Below, piece after piece: positions 42,204 through 51,715 of a stretch of 64,000 nt of DNA. Both the position numbers and the translations under genes were made by a program. The notes under the pieces are model-generated. The model ran no database searches and was not told the DNA's origin. It saw only the letters and a program-made list of their open reading frames with translations. Source of the stretch: Thermohalobaculum sp039513195 (GTDB lineage: Bacteria > Pseudomonadota > Alphaproteobacteria > Rhodobacterales > Rhodobacteraceae); contig JBCCRM010000021.1 in assembly GCA_039513195.1 (NCBI GenBank), forward strand, positions 1 through 64,000, given 5' to 3'. How positions within the stretch are numbered: the stretch's first letter is position 1; every line of letters starts with the position of its first letter.

Positions 42204-44831
42204 TCAGAACTGGTCGAGTAGCCGGTCGAGATAGTCGAGTTCCAATCGCGGCCTCTCCGGTTCCGCCGCACGCCGGCGCAACTCCTCCAACACCTCGCGC
42301 GCCCGGTCGAGCACGGACCGGTCTGGGACGCCAGTGTTCCGCCCATCGATCGACCCGAACGTGCCGGCCGGCCGATCGAACGGGTCGAGCCGCGGTTCAT
42401 CCCGCCCGTCGCCCCTGCCGCGTCCGTCGCCAACCGCATTCACATCGCCTTGGCCTTGCTGCTGCATCTGCTGCGCCAACGCTTCCGCGCCGTCGCTGAG
42501 GCGGTCGAGCGCGTCCATCTGATCCTGCACGGCATCGCTATTCTGGCCTTGCGAGAGATCGTCCCGAGCCTCGCCCATGGCTTCCCCGGCATCGTCGAGG
42601 GCGTCGCGTAACTGCTCGCCATTCGGACCGCCGGGCAACTGCCGGGCAAGTTCGTCGAGCGCACGCCGCAACGCTTCTTGTTCGGCGGCGAGATCGTCGC
42701 CACCCATGGGACCGCCTTCGCCCTGGCCGGGCCCCTGTCCCTGGCCTTGGCCCTGACCGCGCTGTTGGCCTTGGCCTCTCTCGCCTTGCTCCCCGGACTG
42801 ACCCTCGCCCATCTGGCCGGGTTGTTGTCCTTGCTGACCACCTTGGCGGCCCTCCCTGCGCTCACGGCGCATTTGATCGAAGGTCCGATCGGCCAGGTCG
42901 CGCTGACGCTGGATCATCTCCTGCAGCGCCTGCATTTGCTGCTGACCCTGGCCGGATTGACCGGGTTGCATCTGACCCGCCTGGAGGTTCTCAAGCATGC
43001 GCGACAGTTCCGAGAGCATGTCGCGGGCCTGGTCGCGCAAGCCGCTCTCTGCCCGGCGCTGCAACTCGTCCAGCATCTCATCGAGGTCCTGCTGGGTGAG
43101 CTCCCGCCCCTGCTCGCCAGGCTGCTGTTGTTGTTGCTGTTGGCCCATCTGCTGCTGCTGTTGGAGCGCCTGGCGGGTCATCTCTATAAGGTACTCTTGC
43201 ATCGCCATGCGCAGCTCTTCGATGGCCCGGCGGATATCGTCCTCGGTGCCATTCTCCAGCGCATCTCGCAAGCGTTGTTCGGCCGAACGCAGCCTCTCCA
43301 GCGCCGAGGAAAGATCGCCTTCCTCTAGGCTCAGCGCCGCCAACCACAACAGCTCGACCACCGTCGGCGCAATCTCGGGCACCCGGTCGTCGCCCAGCGA
43401 GAAAGCCAGGCGTCGGATCGCCGTCCGAACAGCGAGGTACGCCCCGTGATTGTTGTCGAACACTTCGTCAGGCGCGCGCGTTACCGCCTGGAGGACATCG
43501 AGAACTCGGTCCGCCACGCCGAAATCGAGTGCCAGGCTGCGGCGCTGCTCGACCAGCGCGCGAGCAAGCGGGTGGGTGAAGGGTTTGCCCGGCAGCTCGA
43601 AGGTAATCACCTCAGTCACCGCCTGCTGCCCGGCGCCATCCTCGGCATGTAGGGTCATATCGACCGGCCCGCCGGCCCAAGGGTGTTCGGAGAAGTCTTG
43701 GATGGTCGCGTCGGCCACCCGCCGCGGATCGCCTGTGATCGGAAGCGGCAGCGCGAATTCGAGCGGCTCCAGCGGCAGCCCTTTCGACTCGACCTCGCCA
43801 CCAGGGGGCACGATACGCCCCCAGGCCGAAACGACGCCATAATCGTCCTCGGCCTCGAAATGCACCTCCGCCGCACCTGTCAATGTGGTCCCAGGCAAGC
43901 GCGGCGCCCGGATCGATGGCGGGGCATCCGGGGTGACCGAGATCGTCCAATCGGCAAGCGTTTCACCTTCTGCGGTGATCGAAACGCGCCCGCTGTCCGA
44001 GATCACAGCCCGCGCCTCGTGCAACCCGCCACCATAGCTGCGGAAGCCTTCGAAGCCTGTCAGACCGGGTCCTTCCAACACCGGCACGGCCTCGACATCC
44101 GTAACGCGCAGCACCAGATCGGATCCGACCGGCAGCGTTAGCGGACCGAGGGCCGAGGCGCGGTTAAGGTGAACCGTGTCGAGACCTGTGTAAGAGGGCG
44201 GCGTTGCCCACCCTTCCGCAGCGGCAACCCGCACAGGCGCCACATCGGGCGCCGTCGGTGCAGCCTTAGGCGCCTCGAGAAGGGTTGCAAGCCGCGCCTC
44301 CCACGCATCACCGGCAGAGATGATGCCCGCCAACAAAACCACCGGCGCCGCCAGCCGCAGGGCCCAGCGATCCCGCGATGCCATTCGCAGGTTGGGCGCC
44401 GAAGCCCTCAGACGGTCGGCCGCGGCGGCGGCCCGACGCTGATGGGCAATCCAAAGCTGGTTTGCAAAAGTATCGTCCCGCCCCGCGGCGAGCTGATCGG
44501 TCATTGTGGAGATCGGCCGCTCTGCCCCATCGCCCTCCAACCGTCGCGCGCCCTCATCGAGGCTCGGCAGTCGCAGCTGGTAGCATCCCCAGCCCAGCAA
44601 TACGACAAAAGCTGCCACCGCGCTCCAGACGGCAGCTTGATGCCACACCCCGGTAAGTTCCGCGAAGACGCCGAACAGCGCTAAGCCCAGCACAAACAAG
44701 ACGATTGAGACACAGGGCCAGAAGGCTGCGGCAATGCGCTCGGCCAGCAACGCGCTTCGGCTCAACCGCATCTGCCGTCGTAGCGATGGCGGCGTGGCGC
44801 GTGTTCTGCCGCGGAAGGTGACTTGAGTCAT
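42204..44831 (-). CDS. DUF4175 / TIGR02302 family membrane protein
   Basis: The 875-residue protein has two N-terminal helices (about 36-60 and 68-86), another near 160-175, and a beta-rich extracytoplasmic domain (about 200-420). A long alpha-helical, Gln/Gly/Glu-rich low-complexity region follows (about 560-760). This is the TIGR02302 family, conserved in alphaproteobacteria beside lysA and argH but of unknown function. The repetitive GQGQ tracts make it prone to length variation. Its ATG overlaps the lysA stop (ATGA). Confidence 0.9.
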   Translation of the reverse strand: MTQVTFRGRTRATPPSLRRQMRLSRSALLAERIAAAFWPCVSIVLFVLGLALFGVFAELTGVWHQAAVWSAVAAFVVLLGWGCYQLRLPSLDEGARRLEGDGAERPISTMTDQLAAGRDDTFANQLWIAHQRRAAAAADRLRASAPNLRMASRDRWALRLAAPVVLLAGIISAGDAWEARLATLLEAPKAAPTAPDVAPVRVAAAEGWATPPSYTGLDTVHLNRASALGPLTLPVGSDLVLRVTDVEAVPVLEGPGLTGFEGFRSYGGGLHEARAVISDSGRVSITAEGETLADWTISVTPDAPPSIRAPRLPGTTLTGAAEVHFEAEDDYGVVSAWGRIVPPGGEVESKGLPLEPLEFALPLPITGDPRRVADATIQDFSEHPWAGGPVDMTLHAEDGAGQQAVTEVITFELPGKPFTHPLARALVEQRRSLALDFGVADRVLDVLQAVTRAPDEVFDNNHGAYLAVRTAIRRLAFSLGDDRVPEIAPTVVELLWLAALSLEEGDLSSALERLRSAEQRLRDALENGTEDDIRRAIEELRMAMQEYLIEMTRQALQQQQQMGQQQQQQQPGEQGRELTQQDLDEMLDELQRRAESGLRDQARDMLSELSRMLENLQAGQMQPGQSGQGQQQMQALQEMIQRQRDLADRTFDQMRRERREGRQGGQQGQQPGQMGEGQSGEQGERGQGQQRGQGQGQGQGPGQGEGGPMGGDDLAAEQEALRRALDELARQLPGGPNGEQLRDALDDAGEAMGEARDDLSQGQNSDAVQDQMDALDRLSDGAEALAQQMQQQGQGDVNAVGDGRGRGDGRDEPRLDPFDRPAGTFGSIDGRNTGVPDRSVLDRAREVLEELRRRAAEPERPRLELDYLDRLLDQF

Positions 44832-46186
44832 GACCTCTCCTTCGTCCTCGGCGCTACCAGTCCGGCGGAAACCTCGGGGGTCGGCCGCAGCATCGATCCT
44901 GCGGCACTGCCTGGCATTGCGTCTAGCCAGGACGGCATTGAATCGCGTGATATCATCTCTGGCAATGTGGGGCGTCTTCGAATGACTGCAAAGTCTTTAT
45001 CTCGGACCAAGACTTCTGGAACCAAGGGGCGACTGTTGTATTCCGACGACATAACTGCGCCATAAGCCCCGGCAGAACGGAAGGCGACGAGGTCTCCTGC
45101 ATCGAGGACCGGCAGCAGCCGCTGGGTCGCGAAGGTGTCACCGGTCTCGCAAACCGGGCCTACCACGTCGACCGGCGCCAGCGGCGCATCCGACGCGGGT
45201 TCTGCCACCGCAACGATATCGTGCCATGCTTCGTAGAGGGTCGGGCGGATCAGGTCATTCATGGCCGCGTCGAGGATCAGGAAGTCTCGCTCTGCCCCTT
45301 CTTTGCGATAAATCACCCGCGACAGGAGCACCCCCGCATTGCCGGCAATCAGGCGACCGGGCTCAATTGTGACTTTCGCGCCGAGCCCCCCCACAGTGCG
45401 GCGGATCAACGCGCCGTAGTCGAAGGGAAGCGGCGGCGCCGTGTTGGCGGCGCGGTACGGGATGCCAAGCCCGCCGCCGAGGTCGATCTCCTCGATCGCA
45501 TGGCCTTGGGCGCGGAGGGTACCGACAAGTTCCGCTACCTTGGTGAAGGCGTCTTCGAAGGGCGCAAGCTCGGTCAATTGGCTGCCGATATGGACATCGA
45601 CACCCATCACCGCGATCCCGGGCATGGTCGCCGCGCGGGCGTAGAGCGCAGGGGCTTGGTCGATAGGGATGCCGAACTTGTTCTCGGCCTTGCCAGTAGC
45701 GATTTTGGCATGGGTTCGGGCATCGACATCCGGATTGACGCGAAAGGCGATGCGGGCGGTCAGACCCATCGCCGCGGCGGTGGCACTGATCGCCTCCAGC
45801 TCCGGCGCGCTCTCGACATTGAAATGGCTGATCCTTGCGGCGAGAGCTTCGCGGATCTCCTCGACCGTTTTGCCGACACCGGAGAACACGATTTTGTCCG
45901 GCGCCACACCGGCGGCCAAGGCGCGAGACAGCTCCCCGCCCGAGACGACGTCGGCCCCGGCGCCGAGGCTAGCCAGGAGACGCACCACAGCGATGTTCGA
46001 ATTCGCCTTCATCGCATAAGCGATGCCGTGATCCATGCCGGCCAAGGCCTCCTCGAACACCCGGTAGTGGCGGGTCAGCGTCGCGGTCGAGTACACGAAA
46101 ACCGGCGTGCCGACCGCCGCCGCGATATCCGCCAACGGCACGTCCTCGGCACACAGCTGCCCGGCACGATAGGTGAAGTGGTCCAT
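44828..46186 (-). CDS. lysA: Diaminopimelate decarboxylase
   Basis: The 452-residue PLP enzyme makes lysine from meso-diaminopimelate. PLP lysine is in YAMKANSN, the glycine loop is IDLGGGLGIPY, EPGRLIAGNAG binds phosphate, and CETGDTFA contains the active-site Cys from the partner subunit. About 30 residues at the C-terminus (after SRDSMPSWLDAM) exceed the usual end. The family start MDHF is used; the frame is open 40 codons upstream. It is coupled to the DUF4175 gene. Confidence 0.95.
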   Translation of the reverse strand: MDHFTYRAGQLCAEDVPLADIAAAVGTPVFVYSTATLTRHYRVFEEALAGMDHGIAYAMKANSNIAVVRLLASLGAGADVVSGGELSRALAAGVAPDKIVFSGVGKTVEEIREALAARISHFNVESAPELEAISATAAAMGLTARIAFRVNPDVDARTHAKIATGKAENKFGIPIDQAPALYARAATMPGIAVMGVDVHIGSQLTELAPFEDAFTKVAELVGTLRAQGHAIEEIDLGGGLGIPYRAANTAPPLPFDYGALIRRTVGGLGAKVTIEPGRLIAGNAGVLLSRVIYRKEGAERDFLILDAAMNDLIRPTLYEAWHDIVAVAEPASDAPLAPVDVVGPVCETGDTFATQRLLPVLDAGDLVAFRSAGAYGAVMSSEYNSRPLVPEVLVRDKDFAVIRRRPTLPEMISRDSMPSWLDAMPGSAAGSMLRPTPEVSAGLVAPRTKERS

Positions 46187-46205
46187 AGCGCCTCTCGCCG
46201 TGGGG

Positions 46206-46523
46206 TCAGGGAAGCGGACGCAGCCGCAGGAACAGGTAGAGCGGCAGGCCCACTGCGGGACCGAGCAGCAGCGTTGCGGGCACTGCGAGCAATCCAAGCG
46301 GGTCATGCCGGGCCATCGCCTCGCCGATAACGAAGACCACGGTCGCAGCGCCCAGAAGCGCTACGGAATCCGCCATGGCGAGGCTCGCGCTGCTGGCGCG
46401 GATCTCTGCCAAGAACGCGTATGGGTTTGCGCCGTGCACCGCCAGCCACTCGCCCATGCGGCGGACCGGGAATATCAGGCCGAGCGCGATCAGCAGCAGG
46501 TAGAAGAGGCGGGCAGGGGTCAT
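46206..46523 (-). CDS. Small membrane protein (DUF2834-like)
   Basis: The 105-residue protein has three hydrophobic helices (about 5-22, 45-65 and 77-100) with a conserved-looking MGEWLAVHGANPYAFLAEI loop between the first two. The loop resembles DUF2834 membrane proteins, which have no known function. GGAGGG precedes the ATG. It lies between lptM and lysA in an operon with argH. Confidence 0.65.
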   Translation of the reverse strand: MTPARLFYLLLIALGLIFPVRRMGEWLAVHGANPYAFLAEIRASSASLAMADSVALLGAATVVFVIGEAMARHDPLGLLAVPATLLLGPAVGLPLYLFLRLRPLP

Positions 46524-46527
46524 GGCG

Positions 46528-46635
46528 TCAGCCCTCCTCCGGCGGTTGTTCGGCTGTCTCCGAGGGCGGCTTGGGGTCGCCCTTGATCCCGCAGGCGGCA
46601 AGGGCCAAGGCGATGACGAGGAAAGCCGCTCTCAT
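46528..46635 (-). CDS. lptM: LptM-like small lipoprotein
   Basis: The 35-residue lipoprotein has a signal of nine hydrophobic residues ending in lipobox LAAC, then GIKGDPKPP, the consensus of LptM/YifL. LptM binds the LptDE translocon and helps insert lipopolysaccharide machinery in the outer membrane. Its ATG overlaps the argH stop (ATGA), an arrangement common in alphaproteobacteria. It is easy to miss because it is so short. Confidence 0.8.
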   Translation of the reverse strand: MRAAFLVIALALAACGIKGDPKPPSETAEQPPEEG

Positions 46636-48020
46636 CCCAGCACGTCCCGCCAGCGGGCAACCTGCTCGGCCACACGCTCCGGCGCCGTGCCGCCAAAGCT
46701 GACCCTCGAGGCGACCGAGGCTTCCGGCGTCAGGACCGCATAGACATCGGCCGTGATCCGCGGCTCCACCGACTGCATGATGGCGAGATCCAGATCGGCG
46801 AGATCGCATCCGGCCCCCTCCGCCCGTTTCACCAAGCTGCCGGTGATGTGATGCGCCTCCCGAAACGGCAGGCCGAGCACGCGCACCAGCCAATCGGCCA
46901 GATCGGTCGCGGTCGAGAACCCAGTCCCCGCCGCCTCTGCTAATGCCTCCGCATTCGGGGCCATGTCGCGCGCCATCCCTTCCATGGCTGCGAGCGCCAG
47001 CATAAGCGCGTCGGCAGCGTCGAAGACCGGCTCCTTATCCTCTTGCATATCCTTGGAGTAGGTCAGCGGCAGACCCTTCATCACCGTCGCCAGCGCCATC
47101 TGCGCGCCAAGGATACGGCCGACCTTCGCGCGGACCAGTTCCGCCGCATCGGGGTTCCGCTTTTGTGGCATGATCGAGGAGCCGGTGGTGAACCGGTCGC
47201 TCATGCGCAAGAAATGGAACTGTGCGGAGGACCAGATCACAATCTCCTCGGCCAAGCGGGAGAGATGGGTTGCCGCGACGCCCGCTGCGGCTAGAAACTC
47301 CATCGCAAAGTCCCGGTCGCTGACCGCATCGAGAGAGTTGGCTGCAGGACGGTCGAAGCCGAGCGCGCTTGCCGTCGCCGCTCGGTCGATTGGAAAGGAC
47401 GTGCCCGCCAACGCTGCGGCGCCGAGCGGACATTCGTTCATCCGCGCACGGGCATCGGCAAAGCGCCCGCGGTCCCGCGCGAACATCTCGACATAGGCCA
47501 GCATATGGTGACCCCACGTCACCGGCTGCGCCACCTGCAGATGGGTAAAGCCTGGCATCACCAGCGCTCGTCCTGCCTGCGCTTGGTCCAGCAGTGCGCG
47601 GGAGAGCGCGAGGAGGCCCGCATCGACCTCGTCGATGGTCTTGCGTACCCACAAACGGAAATCGGTCGCGACCTGGTCGTTGCGGGACCGGGCAGTGTGG
47701 AGACGGGCTGCCGGTTCGCCGACCAAGTCCCGCAGCCGCGCCTCTATGTTCATGTGGATGTCTTCCAGAGCGATGGAGAACGTAAACCTGCCTTCCGCGA
47801 TCTCCCTTTCGATCTCGCTCAAGCCCTTTTCGATGGCCGCGGCGTCGGTCTCCGAAATGATGCCCTGGGCTGCCAACATTGCGGCATGGGCCCGGCTGCC
47901 AGCGATGTCCTCTGCCGCGAAACGCCGGTCAAAACCGATGGAGGCATTTATCTCCTCCATAATCGCGGATGGTCCGGCCGCAAAACGCCCTCCCCAGATT
48001 TGACTCGATTCTGTGCTCAT
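46632..48020 (-). CDS. argH: Argininosuccinate lyase
   Basis: The 462-residue enzyme cleaves argininosuccinate to arginine and fumarate. It starts with WGGRFAAGPS and has HTARSRNDQVATDFRLW, the TGSSIMPQKRNPD signature with the catalytic Ser and MQEDKEPVFD. Length and order match the fumarase/ASL superfamily. It is the first gene of the argH-lptM-small-membrane-protein-lysA-DUF4175 run and is divergent from tlpA. Confidence 0.97.
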   Translation of the reverse strand: MSTESSQIWGGRFAAGPSAIMEEINASIGFDRRFAAEDIAGSRAHAAMLAAQGIISETDAAAIEKGLSEIEREIAEGRFTFSIALEDIHMNIEARLRDLVGEPAARLHTARSRNDQVATDFRLWVRKTIDEVDAGLLALSRALLDQAQAGRALVMPGFTHLQVAQPVTWGHHMLAYVEMFARDRGRFADARARMNECPLGAAALAGTSFPIDRAATASALGFDRPAANSLDAVSDRDFAMEFLAAAGVAATHLSRLAEEIVIWSSAQFHFLRMSDRFTTGSSIMPQKRNPDAAELVRAKVGRILGAQMALATVMKGLPLTYSKDMQEDKEPVFDAADALMLALAAMEGMARDMAPNAEALAEAAGTGFSTATDLADWLVRVLGLPFREAHHITGSLVKRAEGAGCDLADLDLAIMQSVEPRITADVYAVLTPEASVASRVSFGGTAPERVAEQVARWRDVLG

Positions 48021-48089
48021 TAAGGGGTTCCGCTTGCCAATTGCTCGCTTATGTTCCGCACTGGTATACCACAGCTCTCGGAGGAGCCC

Positions 48090-48713
48090 ATGATCAGACC
48101 AGTCACTGCTGTAGCTGCAACTGTTTTGCTATACGGCGCCTTGGCCTTGGGCGCAAATTCTGCCGTTGCTGATGGGCTCGATGCCGATGCACGGGAGGCA
48201 ATTGCAGAGCTGCGGGAGGGTACCCTCGACAAGCTGGTGATCCACGACGAGGCGCGAGAGTTTAAGAGCGAAGCCTTCGTCGACGGCAACGGTGGACCGG
48301 TCACCATGGCCGATTTTGAAGGCAAGGTCGTTCTTTTGAATTTTTGGGCCACCTGGTGCCCTCCTTGCCGGGCTGAAATGCCCTCCATCGACCGTCTTTC
48401 CGGTGAACTTGGCGGCGAGGACTTCCATGTCGTCGCCTTGTCTTTGGACCGCGGGCATGTCGGCCGGATCGAGAAGTTTTTCGGCGAGATCGCTGTCGAG
48501 CATCTCGCAATCTATCAGGATGCGAAGAACAAAACTGCGCGTAGCGCTTCTATCCTAGGTCTGCCGGTGACGGTGATACTAGACCGTGAAGGCCAAGAGA
48601 TCGCCCGGCTGACAGGCGATGCGGAGTGGGACAGCGAAAGCGCGAAGGCGATCGTGGCGCACGTTATAGAAGCGACCTCAAGCGGTGCCGAGCGCGCGGA
48701 GGTGTCGAAGTAA
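48090..48713 (+). CDS. tlpA: TlpA-like thiol:disulphide oxidoreductase
   Basis: The 207-residue protein has an N-terminal signal/anchor (about 4-24). The thioredoxin domain follows, with active site WCPPC in NFWATWCPPCRAEMPS and cis-Pro in LGLPVTVIL. It reduces disulphides in the periplasm, usually for cytochrome c or oxidase assembly. ATG follows GGAGGAG. Only five bases separate it from the convergent cytochrome b561 gene. The synteny with argH is common in alphaproteobacteria. Confidence 0.92.
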   Translation: MIRPVTAVAATVLLYGALALGANSAVADGLDADAREAIAELREGTLDKLVIHDEAREFKSEAFVDGNGGPVTMADFEGKVVLLNFWATWCPPCRAEMPSIDRLSGELGGEDFHVVALSLDRGHVGRIEKFFGEIAVEHLAIYQDAKNKTARSASILGLPVTVILDREGQEIARLTGDAEWDSESAKAIVAHVIEATSSGAERAEVSK

Positions 48714-48718
48714 CCTCG

Positions 48719-49303
48719 TTAGCGCCCGGTCACCATGCGGCTCAGCACGCGATCGCGGTCCAATAAATGGTGCTTTACGGCGGCGCCTATATGCCCGGCA
48801 AGCACCAGCGCCAACGCCAGCGCCGAGTATCGGTGTAGCGCCGCCAGCCAGCCTTCCAGATCTCGATCTCCCGGATCGATCGGGTCTGGCAGTTCGAACA
48901 GGCCGAAGACCATGTTCCTCACTTGCATTGGATATGCGTTGGCGTCATTCAGCGGTGACGCCGATGCCATTAACCAACCGGTCAACGGCAGGGCTATCAT
49001 CAGCCCGTAGAGCAGGGCATGCCCGGTTGCCGCAACATGCCGCATCACCGGCGACGTGGCCGACGGCGCCGCCGGGCTGGGATTGGCGGCCCGCCATAGT
49101 ACCCGCACCAACGCCAAAGCAAAGACCAGGGTGCCCCAGCTCTTATGGCTTTGGGTAAGCTGGAACCTTTGGATCAGGTCGTTGCCCACGATCTCGACCA
49201 TGTAAAAGCCGACGGCCAGTTGCCAGAAGATCAGAAACGCCATGCTCCAATGCAGAAGCCGTGCAGGCCAACCCCAACCATCGGCGGTGTTGCGGAACCC
49301 CAT
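48719..49303 (-). CDS. Cytochrome b561
   Basis: The 194-residue inner-membrane protein has four helices. Haem-ligand His residues are in ARLLHWSMAF, TQSHKSWG, TGHALLYG and ALHRYSALAL. It is the CybB-type dihaem b561 fold that moves electrons from quinol to periplasmic acceptors. It follows the YceI gene by one shared base. A YceI-b561 pair suggests a shared role in superoxide or quinone handling; this is inference from family context. Confidence 0.92.
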   Translation of the reverse strand: MGFRNTADGWGWPARLLHWSMAFLIFWQLAVGFYMVEIVGNDLIQRFQLTQSHKSWGTLVFALALVRVLWRAANPSPAAPSATSPVMRHVAATGHALLYGLMIALPLTGWLMASASPLNDANAYPMQVRNMVFGLFELPDPIDPGDRDLEGWLAALHRYSALALALVLAGHIGAAVKHHLLDRDRVLSRMVTGR

Positions 49304-49887
49304 CAGCCGCCCTCCCGCCGTGCCAGGACTACAAAGCTGACGGCAACTTCGTCGGCGACATCCACGAAGATCTCGCCAATCCCGACCCCGAGCCCGAAAG
49401 GACGGCGGTCAAGGGTCAGGGTCCCCGATGCGGTGAAGTGATTGGCGGTTGTGAGCAAAGTCATCTCCGTCTCGACCCGTCGGGTCACGCCGCGGATGGT
49501 CACCGTGCCGATCGACCAGTAGCCGCCATCTTCCATCGGCGCCAAGCTCTGCAGCCTATAGACCACCTGTGGGTGCTGCTTGGCATTGAACCACTCGCTG
49601 GATGTGGCCAGGGAGGAATAGAGTCGGCTGCCCAAGTCGACGCTGCGGCTGGCGATGCGTAGCACCAGATCCGCCTTGGCCGGGTCGTCGGGGTCGAGCC
49701 GGGCCCGGCCGCCAAAGCGGCGAAACGTCCCTGTCCGCGGATCGCCCCAAAGCTGGTAGTCGAAGCGGATCTCGCTCCCGACCTGATCGATCCGCCATTC
49801 TACAGGTTCGCTGCTTGCCGGCGCCGCCGCCAAAAAGACTGGGGCTGCGATGCCTAGGAACTGATAGATCCGCCGGGTCAGGGCCAT
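49303..49887 (-). CDS. YceI family periplasmic protein (1)
   Basis: The 194-residue protein has a signal peptide ending APASS. The lipocalin-like YceI domain follows, with VEWRIDQVGSEIRFDYQLWG, EWFNAKQHPQVVYR and TIRGVTRRVE. YceI proteins bind isoprenoid chains such as polyprenyl pyrophosphate or ubiquinone. A second copy lies 18 bases upstream. It is transcribed with cytochrome b561. Confidence 0.9.
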   Translation of the reverse strand: MALTRRIYQFLGIAAPVFLAAAPASSEPVEWRIDQVGSEIRFDYQLWGDPRTGTFRRFGGRARLDPDDPAKADLVLRIASRSVDLGSRLYSSLATSSEWFNAKQHPQVVYRLQSLAPMEDGGYWSIGTVTIRGVTRRVETEMTLLTTANHFTASGTLTLDRRPFGLGVGIGEIFVDVADEVAVSFVVLARREGG

Positions 49888-49905
49888 AGGAAAGCACGGA
49901 TCGGG

Positions 49906-50481
49906 CTATTGCGCCGGGCTCATTTCCAGATCGACACGCAAAGGGATGATCGCGCTTACTGCCGGAGCGGCATAGGACATGCCAAAGTCGGTCCGATCGA
50001 TATCGCCCGATACCGTAAAGCCTGCGACAGTCCGGTTCGGGTCGAAGGGTGAGGGGCCCAGCTTGTTCAACGTCGCCAGAACCGTAACCTCGTTGGTGAC
50101 GCCGCGCATAGTCAGATTGCCGGTCACCTCGGCCGTCTCGCCGCCTGTCGGTTTCACCGATGTCGACTCAAAGACGATCTGCGGATGGTTTTCCACATCG
50201 AAGAAGTCGGCGGCTCGCAAGTGTTTGTCCCGCTCCTCCCACAGGGTGTCGATGCTCGCTGCTTCGATTACAAAGCGCACTTTCGTCGACTCGACATTCT
50301 CCGGGTCGAACTCGATCTGCGCGTCGAACTCGCGGAATTGGCCATGCACGGTGGAGAATCCGAGATGATCTACTTCGAACGTCACATGGGCGTGGCTGCG
50401 GTCCAGCACATAAGGGTTCGACAGGGCCAGGGATGGTGCTGCAAACACCAGGGTCGCTGCGAGCACGGGTCCAACACGCAT
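49906..50481 (-). CDS. YceI family periplasmic protein (2)
   Basis: The 191-residue protein has a signal peptide ending SLALS. The YceI domain includes YVLDRSHAHVTFEVDHLGFS, FDVENHPQIVFES and MRGVTNEVTV. It is the more typical of the two copies. The ATG follows GAGGAG and begins the yceI-yceI-b561 operon. The two paralogues are diverged, so they may bind different isoprenoids. Confidence 0.92.
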   Translation of the reverse strand: MRVGPVLAATLVFAAPSLALSNPYVLDRSHAHVTFEVDHLGFSTVHGQFREFDAQIEFDPENVESTKVRFVIEAASIDTLWEERDKHLRAADFFDVENHPQIVFESTSVKPTGGETAEVTGNLTMRGVTNEVTVLATLNKLGPSPFDPNRTVAGFTVSGDIDRTDFGMSYAAPAVSAIIPLRVDLEMSPAQ

Positions 50482-50569
50482 GGGTTTCTCCTCCGGGGGC
50501 GGATTTGTGCCTGTTCCGGGCGAGACATAGTGCGCGGTGGTGTAGGACCAAGATGCGAAGCTGCGATGC

Positions 50570-51445
50570 TCAGCGCGTCGGCACCGGATGCTCGCCCCGA
50601 TAGTCGTAAAATCCCCGTGAGGTTTTGCGGCCGAGCCATCCCGCCTCAACATATTTCACCAGCAACGGGCAGGGCCGGTACTTTGTGTCTGCCAAGCCGT
50701 CATGCAGAACGTTCATAATCGCCAGGCAAACATCGAGCCCGATAAAATCCGCCAGCTCCAGCGGGCCCATCGGATGGTTCGTGCCCAGCTTCATGGCGAC
50801 GTCGATCCCCTCGACGTTTCCAACCCCTTCGTAGAGAGTGTAGATAGCCTCGTTGATCATCGGCAGCAGGATGCGGTTGACGATAAAGGCGGGGAAGTCC
50901 TCGGCATTCGCGGCGGTCTTGCCCAGGCTTTCGACCACGGTTTTTAGCCGCTGGAACGTTTCCTCATTGGTGGCGATACCGCGGATCAGTTCGACCAGCT
51001 GCATGACGGGCACGGGGTTCATAAAGTGAAATCCCATGAAGCGTTCTGGCCGGTCAGTCGCGGAGGCAAGGCGGGTGATCGAGATCGACGACGTGTTCGA
51101 TGTCAGGATCGTGTGCTCGCCCAGATGTGGGCGAAGGCTTGCGAAGATCTTGTGCTTGATCTCCTCGTTCTCGGTTGCGGCCTCGATGATCAGGTCGGAC
51201 GCGCCGAGGACGACGAGGTCGTGTTCGCCCTGCAACCGCCCGAGCGCTGCGGTGCAGTCCTCGCTCGCCAGCCGGCCCTTTTCGACCTGACGTGAGAGGC
51301 CTGCGGCGATTCGGTCGAGGGCTGTCGCGACCTGCGCCGGGTTGATATCGTTTAGGCGCACGTCATAGCCGGATTGTGCGAAGACTTGGGCTATGCCGGT
51401 GCCCATTTGTCCGGCACCGACAATGCCTACGGTGCGAATTCCCAT
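50570..51445 (-). CDS. hbd: 3-hydroxybutyryl-CoA dehydrogenase
   Basis: The 291-residue enzyme interconverts 3-hydroxybutyryl-CoA and acetoacetyl-CoA with NAD(P). It has the Rossmann motif VGIVGAGQMGTGIAQVFA and the catalytic FMGFHFMNPVPVM His. GFVNR-type residues lie in FPAFIVNRILLP, with HPMGPLELADFIGLD beyond. It is a short-chain (PHB- or butyrate-type) member of the HAD family. EtfAB lies 1 kb away on the same strand, interrupted by a WYL gene of opposite orientation. Confidence 0.95.
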   Translation of the reverse strand: MGIRTVGIVGAGQMGTGIAQVFAQSGYDVRLNDINPAQVATALDRIAAGLSRQVEKGRLASEDCTAALGRLQGEHDLVVLGASDLIIEAATENEEIKHKIFASLRPHLGEHTILTSNTSSISITRLASATDRPERFMGFHFMNPVPVMQLVELIRGIATNEETFQRLKTVVESLGKTAANAEDFPAFIVNRILLPMINEAIYTLYEGVGNVEGIDVAMKLGTNHPMGPLELADFIGLDVCLAIMNVLHDGLADTKYRPCPLLVKYVEAGWLGRKTSRGFYDYRGEHPVPTR

Positions 51446-51715
51446 GCGTCCCTTCCCTTGAAGCGCGCCCTTTCCATGGTGCGCTGCAACACCGAAAATA
51501 TGCCGCAGCTCCAGAAGTTTGCAAGCGAATGGTGGCCAATGGTCCGTGCAGGTGCTCGCGATCTGTGGATGCTGTTGCCCAATGCGGGGGCAATCCTGCC
51601 CCTGCCGCGACGCGATCCTGACCGGGCGAGGCTTTAGAGTTCTTTAACCAAAGCGGTCCCTCATCATCCGGCAAAGCATTGATTTTGCCGAAAACTCGTA
51701 GGTTCGGAGGAGACG

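Noticed and set aside
42440..43160. CAG/TTG-rich repetitive DNA
   Set aside because: It encodes the Gln/Gly-rich low-complexity region of the DUF4175 protein in one uninterrupted frame.
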